Positions 40,549-44,172 of a stretch of DNA of 44,172 nt are shown here, in pieces. The notes under the pieces are model-generated. The model ran no database searches. It saw only the letters and a list, made by a program, of their open reading frames with translations, and was not told the origin of the DNA. The DNA is from Candidatus Gastranaerophilales bacterium (GTDB taxonomy: Bacteria > Cyanobacteriota > Vampirovibrionia > Gastranaerophilales > Gastranaerophilaceae). Position 1 is the stretch's first letter. Every line of letters starts with the position of its first letter. The translations under genes were made by a program, and so were the position numbers. Location: contig CALVCR010000137.1 in the NCBI GenBank assembly GCA_944326125.1, positions 1 through 44,172 on the forward strand, written 5' to 3'.

Positions 40549-41388
40549 TTGGATTTAATACAATCAATATTGATGGGTTTTATACAAGGTTTGAGTGAGT
40601 TTTTGCCGGTTTCAAGCTCCGCACACCTCGTATTTACTTCTAATTTTTATAAAGTTTTTAAGGGAATTGAAATTGTTCATGAATCTAATCAGGAAATCTT
40701 TCTTGATATTATGCTCCATTTAGGAACTTTGATTGCTGTTTTAATTTTCTTTAGAAAAGATATTATAAATATTTTGCGGGCGCTTTATCTGGGATTTAAG
40801 AATAAGGATTATAATAACACGGAATTTAAAATGGGATTATATATTATTCTTGGAACCGTGATTACGGTGCTTATCGCGTACCCTCTTAATGAAGTCGCAG
40901 GAGGCCTGGTGTTTAAGCCTGCTATTGTCGGGCTTCTTCTTGTATTTACCGGAATTTTGCTCTTATCAAGCGAGTATTTTGCTAAAAAACATCAGGAGAA
41001 AAAAGAATTGTCTTTGAAAAGTTCAATTTTTATCGCTATAGCACAAGGCTTAGCGGCTCTCCCCGGTTTTTCAAGATCCGGACTTACAATTGCGACCGGA
41101 CTTTTTGCCGGCATGGACAGAACTACTGCTGCAAGATACTCATTTTTGCTTTCTATTCCGATAATACTTGGTGCATCTCTGGTTTATCCACTGGTGAAAC
41201 TTGATTTTCATGAAGTTCTTGCTTTTAATTGGACGGCTATTATTGCGGGAACTGTTGTTTCCGGTATTGTCGGCTACTTGTGCATAAAGTATTTTATCAA
41301 ATTTGTTTCCCGCTTTTCTCTTGCGGTTTTTGGCTATTATTGTTTGATAGTAGGAATTTTTACATTTATATTTTTTATGGGGAGGTAG
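40549..41388 (+). CDS. uppP: Undecaprenyl-diphosphatase (BacA family)
   Basis: 279 residues, TTG start with GGGAGGAG upstream. Multi-pass membrane enzyme recycling undecaprenyl diphosphate to the monophosphate carrier for peptidoglycan and other envelope sugars; it also gives bacitracin resistance. Signature GFIQGLSEFLPVSSSAHL at the N-terminus and ALPGFSRSGLTIA in the middle are both present with the conserved Glu, Ser and Arg. The last residues overlap the ribosome site of deoC. Confidence 0.96.
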   Translation: MDLIQSILMGFIQGLSEFLPVSSSAHLVFTSNFYKVFKGIEIVHESNQEIFLDIMLHLGTLIAVLIFFRKDIINILRALYLGFKNKDYNNTEFKMGLYIILGTVITVLIAYPLNEVAGGLVFKPAIVGLLLVFTGILLLSSEYFAKKHQEKKELSLKSSIFIAIAQGLAALPGFSRSGLTIATGLFAGMDRTTAARYSFLLSIPIILGASLVYPLVKLDFHEVLAFNWTAIIAGTVVSGIVGYLCIKYFIKFVSRFSLAVFGYYCLIVGIFTFIFFMGR

Positions 41389-41391
41389 TTT

Positions 41392-42045
41392 ATGGAATTA
41401 AACAAATATATAGAACACACTCTTCTTAAGCAGGAGGCAGGTAAAGAAGAAGTTATTAAACTTCTTGATGAAGCGAAAAAATATAACTTTTTCGGTGTTT
41501 GCGTAAATCCGGTTAACGTAAAAATGGCTAAAGATTATCTTGAAGGTACTAATATTCAAGTTGTTACGGTTGTAGGTTTCCCTCTCGGGCAATCTACAAG
41601 AGAGGTTAAAGTTCTTGAAACAATAGATGCCGTTAAAAACGGAGCCGATGAGATAGATATGGTTATTAATGACGGTAAACTTAAAGACGGCGAATTCACA
41701 TATGTAAGAGACGAAATTGCTGCTGTTAAAATGGCTTGTCAGGGTAAAAATCTCAAAGTTATTTTGGAAACCGATTTATTAAATAAAACCGAGATAAAGA
41801 AGGCGTGTGAAATTTGTATTGAAGCCGGTGCTGACTTTGTTAAGACTTCAACAGGTTTTGTAAAAGACGGAGTCGGAGCTAAAGAAGAAGATGTTAAACT
41901 CATGTATGAAACCGTAAAAGATTCCGGACTTAAGGTTAAGGCTTCCGGCGGAATCAGAGACAAGGAAGCTGCTATCAGAATGATTGAAGCTGGTGCATCT
42001 CGCTTGGGTACAAGTTCCGGCGTAAAAATTTGTGCCGAAGGCTAA
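41392..42045 (+). CDS. deoC: Deoxyribose-phosphate aldolase
   Basis: 217 residues, family length. A class I aldolase that splits 2-deoxyribose-5-phosphate into glyceraldehyde-3-phosphate and acetaldehyde. The Schiff-base Lys is in DFVKTSTGF, the proton-relay Lys in KVKASGGIRD, and the first Asp in DEIDMVIN. It lies 3 bases after uppP; the GGGGAGG ribosome site lies within the end of uppP. Two terminators follow after about 95 bases. Confidence 0.97.
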   Translation: MELNKYIEHTLLKQEAGKEEVIKLLDEAKKYNFFGVCVNPVNVKMAKDYLEGTNIQVVTVVGFPLGQSTREVKVLETIDAVKNGADEIDMVINDGKLKDGEFTYVRDEIAAVKMACQGKNLKVILETDLLNKTEIKKACEICIEAGADFVKTSTGFVKDGVGAKEEDVKLMYETVKDSGLKVKASGGIRDKEAAIRMIEAGASRLGTSSGVKICAEG

Positions 42046-42089
42046 GTCTTTAGGATTAGATAGCGGGTAAGTAAAAAGTTTAATGTATT

Positions 42090-42128
42090 GATGAGGGTTT
42101 AAGTTTAATATTATATAGAATCCTCATC
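42090..42128 (+). other. Hairpin in the deoC downstream region (possible small RNA)
   Basis: GATGAGG (42090-42096) and CCTCATC (42122-42128) are perfect inverted repeats around about 25 AT-rich bases containing TATATAG. Between deoC and the next gene no ORF is found. The AT-rich loop could instead hold a -10 for a short RNA ending at the terminator that follows. Confidence 0.3.
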
Positions 42129-42139
42129 GCTCAAATTTT

Positions 42140-42169
42140 CCTCTCTTTTTTGTAAGAGAGGTTTTTTTT
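42140..42169 (+). terminator. Terminator downstream of deoC
   Basis: CCTCTCTT pairs with AAGAGAGG around a short loop, followed by eight T. Confidence 0.85.
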
Positions 42170-42175
42170 GTATGT

Positions 42176-42211
42176 AAAGAGGGCGGAGCCTGTAAGGCTC
42201 CGCCCTCTTTT
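42176..42211. terminator. Second, bidirectional terminator
   Basis: A perfect 15-bp stem AAAGAGGGCGGAGCC / GGCTCCGCCCTCTTT around TGTAA. Convergent genes lie on both sides; it probably serves the minus-strand gene. Confidence 0.9.
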
Positions 42212-42233
42212 GATAAAATCTTTTATTTACCCC

Positions 42234-42815
42234 CTATCGGGTTGTTTGGATAAACAAACTTATTAAATCATTCAAAGCTGAATATTGTTTTTGGTAGCTT
42301 TGAGATTGTTTTTCAAGAGTAAGAATTTGTTTTTTATATTCCTGAATAGTGCCCTGGCATTCTCTTGCAGAAACTTTCAGGTTTTCCTGAACTTGCTGGG
42401 CATCTTGAAGAACACTTTTCATAGAGATTCCGAGAGCTTCCATAGTCTGCTTAATAATTTGAGCCCCGGTGTGTCTTGAAACTCCGCTAGGCAGCTGTGA
42501 AATGAGTTTTCTTAAAACCGCAATATTAGCAGGCATTTCAAATCCTTCAGAAGAACTTTCACTTACCGGATTTTGAACAGCAGGTTCTGCAAACAACGGT
42601 TCTTTTTCTTCTTCTATGTCGTCAAAGAAATTGTTAGTTTTAGCGGGTTGAGCCGGTTCCGCAAAGAAATCATCTTTTGTATTAAAATCCTGAGGTGTTG
42701 AAACAGGTTCTTCATTAAAGCTTATTGTATCTGTTTCTTCAGGTATATCAATGCTTTCGGCTTGCTTTTTTAATGCTTCTACTATTTTTTTACCGACACT
42801 TTCGTTATTCAACAT
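42234..42815 (-). CDS. Coiled-coil protein with disordered N-terminal half
   Basis: 193 residues from ATG at 42815, chosen because GGGAG lies just upstream; a longer TTG start would cover that ribosome site. Residues 1-95 are acidic, Pro/Asn/Glu-rich and likely disordered. Residues about 100-193 are a helical domain beginning MPANIAVLRKLISQLPSGVS, then TGAQIIKQTMEALGISMKSV, followed by a Gln-rich coiled coil ending in a hydrophobic helix. No enzyme motif. It could be a cytosolic scaffold; I do not recognise a named family. Confidence 0.82.
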   Translation of the reverse strand: MLNNESVGKKIVEALKKQAESIDIPEETDTISFNEEPVSTPQDFNTKDDFFAEPAQPAKTNNFFDDIEEEKEPLFAEPAVQNPVSESSSEGFEMPANIAVLRKLISQLPSGVSRHTGAQIIKQTMEALGISMKSVLQDAQQVQENLKVSARECQGTIQEYKKQILTLEKQSQSYQKQYSALNDLISLFIQTTR

Positions 42816-42912
42816 GGTGTTCTCCCTCAATATTTTACTGAAATAATTATATGTTAAACATTTTTAAAATCCAATTAATATTATAATTATTGTTATTTTT
42901 CGTAATAATTTT

Positions 42913-43473
42913 ATGCTAAACTTTAGCAGTATGGGAAAAGTTTTAAGTCGAAAATTTTATTCCGGTTCAACTATTCAGATTGCTCAGAATCTTCTTGGCT
43001 GTATTTTTTGCAGAAGGATTGGGGATAAAATTTACAGGGGAAAAATTGTTGAGACGGAGGCTTATGTTCAGGAAGATCCTGCCTGTCACGCATTTCGAGG
43101 TAAAACCGCAAGAAATGAAGTTATGTTTGGCAAGCCCGGTTTTTTATATGTTTATTTTACTTACGGAATGCATTTTTGTGCTAATGCGGTCACGGAAAAA
43201 GAAGGCAGGGGGTGTGCTGTTTTAATAAGGGCTTTGGAACCTTTATCGGAAGATTTGGATAATACAAACGGGCCGGCAAGGTTGTGTAAATCCCTTAATA
43301 TAACCAAAGATTTAAACGGAGTTGATTTAACTTCTTCAAAATCTCCTGTCTGGATTGAAGAAGGGGAAAACCCCAATGAGATTGTAACAACGGTGCGAAT
43401 CGGTATTAAGCAGGCTGCGGATTATCCTTGGAGATTTTATCTAAAGGATAACAGGTGGGTTTCAAAGAAATAG
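42913..43473 (+). CDS. 3-methyladenine DNA glycosylase (AAG/MPG family)
   Basis: 186 residues, the family length. It excises alkylated purines and starts base-excision repair. Family features in order: LSRKFYSGSTIQIAQNLLGC, KIVETEAYVQEDPACHAFRG with the catalytic Glu, KTARNEVMFGKPGFLYVYFT, YGMHFCANAVTEKEG and VLIRALEP, then NGPARLCKSLNI. The first ATG has no ribosome site; the ATG at codon 7 (MGKVLSRKF) is an alternative. It ends one base before the convergent MFS gene. Confidence 0.93.
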   Translation: MLNFSSMGKVLSRKFYSGSTIQIAQNLLGCIFCRRIGDKIYRGKIVETEAYVQEDPACHAFRGKTARNEVMFGKPGFLYVYFTYGMHFCANAVTEKEGRGCAVLIRALEPLSEDLDNTNGPARLCKSLNITKDLNGVDLTSSKSPVWIEEGENPNEIVTTVRIGIKQAADYPWRFYLKDNRWVSKK

Positions 43474-43474
43474 G

Positions 43475-44172
43475 TTATTTCTTTATATTTACCTTAAGGA
43501 AGAATGCGAGCGGAGTCATTAGAAATGCTATTAAAGCAAAGAGTGCAAAAGCATCTGAGTATGCGAAAATTCTTGCCTGCGTGATTAACTGGTTATAATA
43601 AACTGCGCCTGCTTTGTGCATTGCACTGAATTCAGGGAGTCTTGTCATAAAGTTATGTGTCATAACGGATAATCTGTGCAGGAATTCCGGATTTGTTCCG
43701 GCAAGATTTCCAACCAGATATGTCTGGTGAACCTGAGATAATCTGGAGACCATAGTTGATGATAAAGATACACTTAAAACTGTTGCAACGCTTTTTGCAA
43801 GACTGTGGAGACCGGCGCCGTCTGATAGCTGTGACTTCGGAAGAGTTCCTAATACAAGCCCCGAAGTCGGAATAAATGTAAGGATTACTCCCACGCCCAG
43901 TATTACGTTAGGTAGAACAATATACCCGAAGGATGTCATCAGGGTTAAATTTGTGTAATAAAAAGTTGAAATTCCGATTAAAACAAATCCTATAGCGATA
44001 AGAAATCTATTGTCAAGTTTTGCTACCATTTTATCAATAATACAAAGCATTACAAGGCAGGAAATAACCCTTGGAGCAAGTGATAGGCCGCTTAAATAGG
44101 CTGTATAATCCATAATACTCTGCAAATATTTAGGCAAAAGTACGATAGTTACGTAAATTATCATATTAACAA
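43475..44172 (-). CDS. MFS transporter, EmrB/DHA2-like, C-terminal part (cut by window edge)
   Basis: The frame stays open through the right edge; the last internal Met is not the true start. About 230 residues with at least five hydrophobic helices are visible. YVTIVLLPKYLQSIMDYTAY followed by SGLSLAPR is the DHA2-family pattern of EmrB-type multidrug exporters, and GAGLHSLAKSVATVLSVSLS follows the second conserved block. A proton-driven exporter is likely; the substrate is unknown. It ends next to the DNA glycosylase gene. Confidence 0.88.
   Translation of the reverse strand, partial: VNMIIYVTIVLLPKYLQSIMDYTAYLSGLSLAPRVISCLVMLCIIDKMVAKLDNRFLIAIGFVLIGISTFYYTNLTLMTSFGYIVLPNVILGVGVILTFIPTSGLVLGTLPKSQLSDGAGLHSLAKSVATVLSVSLSSTMVSRLSQVHQTYLVGNLAGTNPEFLHRLSVMTHNFMTRLPEFSAMHKAGAVYYNQLITQARIFAYSDAFALFALIAFLMTPLAFFLKVNIKK

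Overview
The window looks like a chromosome segment of an AT-rich, non-photosynthetic cyanobacterial relative of the Gastranaerophilales/Vampirovibrionia ('Melainabacteria') type. This is inferred from gene content and style, not from a marker gene. The housekeeping proteins are standard bacterial ones. Many others are large lineage-specific proteins with N-termini such as MNITKIQPNINF or MSTIDQNNFNNY, and there is a type IV pilus/type II secretion operon and a MotAB pair. All genes read with the standard bacterial code and coding density is high. No rRNA, CRISPR array, integrase or transposase was seen.

Layout. 1-2.9 kb: envelope genes (M23 murein hydrolase with a small membrane protein, a lipoprotein with a buried lipobox, a surface-adhesin-E-like protein). 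2.9-3.3 kb: tRNA-Leu(GAG) with a 127-bp tandem repeat at its 5' side. 3.4-9.8 kb: dut, a zinc-ribbon protein, nagZ, then pyrH-frr-cdsA-rnc. 9.9-10.4 kb: tRNA-Lys(CTT), preceded by an element built like the tRNA-Leu repeat and followed by a GC-richer structured stretch. 10.4-14.2 kb: accessory genes (a 751-residue Gly/Ala-rich protein with a kinase-like C-terminus, a CheR-like methyltransferase, a basic secreted protein). 14.2-20.2 kb: mazG with a periplasmic parvulin, thrB, a TPR protein and small proteins. 20.4-27.4 kb: a pilus/secretion operon (PilP/GspC-like, secretin, PilB/GspE, PilC/GspF, a small protein, an SDR oxidoreductase). 27.4-29.1 kb: anti-sigma factor, ECF sigma factor and Spy/CpxP-like periplasmic protein, an extracytoplasmic stress or metal circuit. 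29.1-32.9 kb: HEAT-repeat protein, possible RNase-H-fold protein, motB, motA. 33-39.2 kb: two ~740-residue membrane proteins and a divergent AAA+ ATPase. 39.3-44.2 kb: uridine-kinase-like protein, queD, uppP, deoC, a coiled-coil protein, a 3-methyladenine DNA glycosylase and a truncated MFS exporter.

The most unusual signal is a family of ~125-bp elements directly upstream of both tRNA genes. Each begins with a copy of that tRNA's own 5' end, continues with a shared ACTCTGCCGA core and two hairpins, and closes with a segment complementary to the copied tRNA piece. The complementary arms differ between the Leu and Lys copies, yet each fits its own tRNA. This suggests a tRNA-targeted element or a structured tRNA leader that I cannot match to a known family. 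Secondary targets are the kinase-like effector candidate beside tRNA-Lys, the sigma/anti-sigma/Spy circuit with a repeated palindrome upstream, and the AAA+/giant membrane protein cluster.
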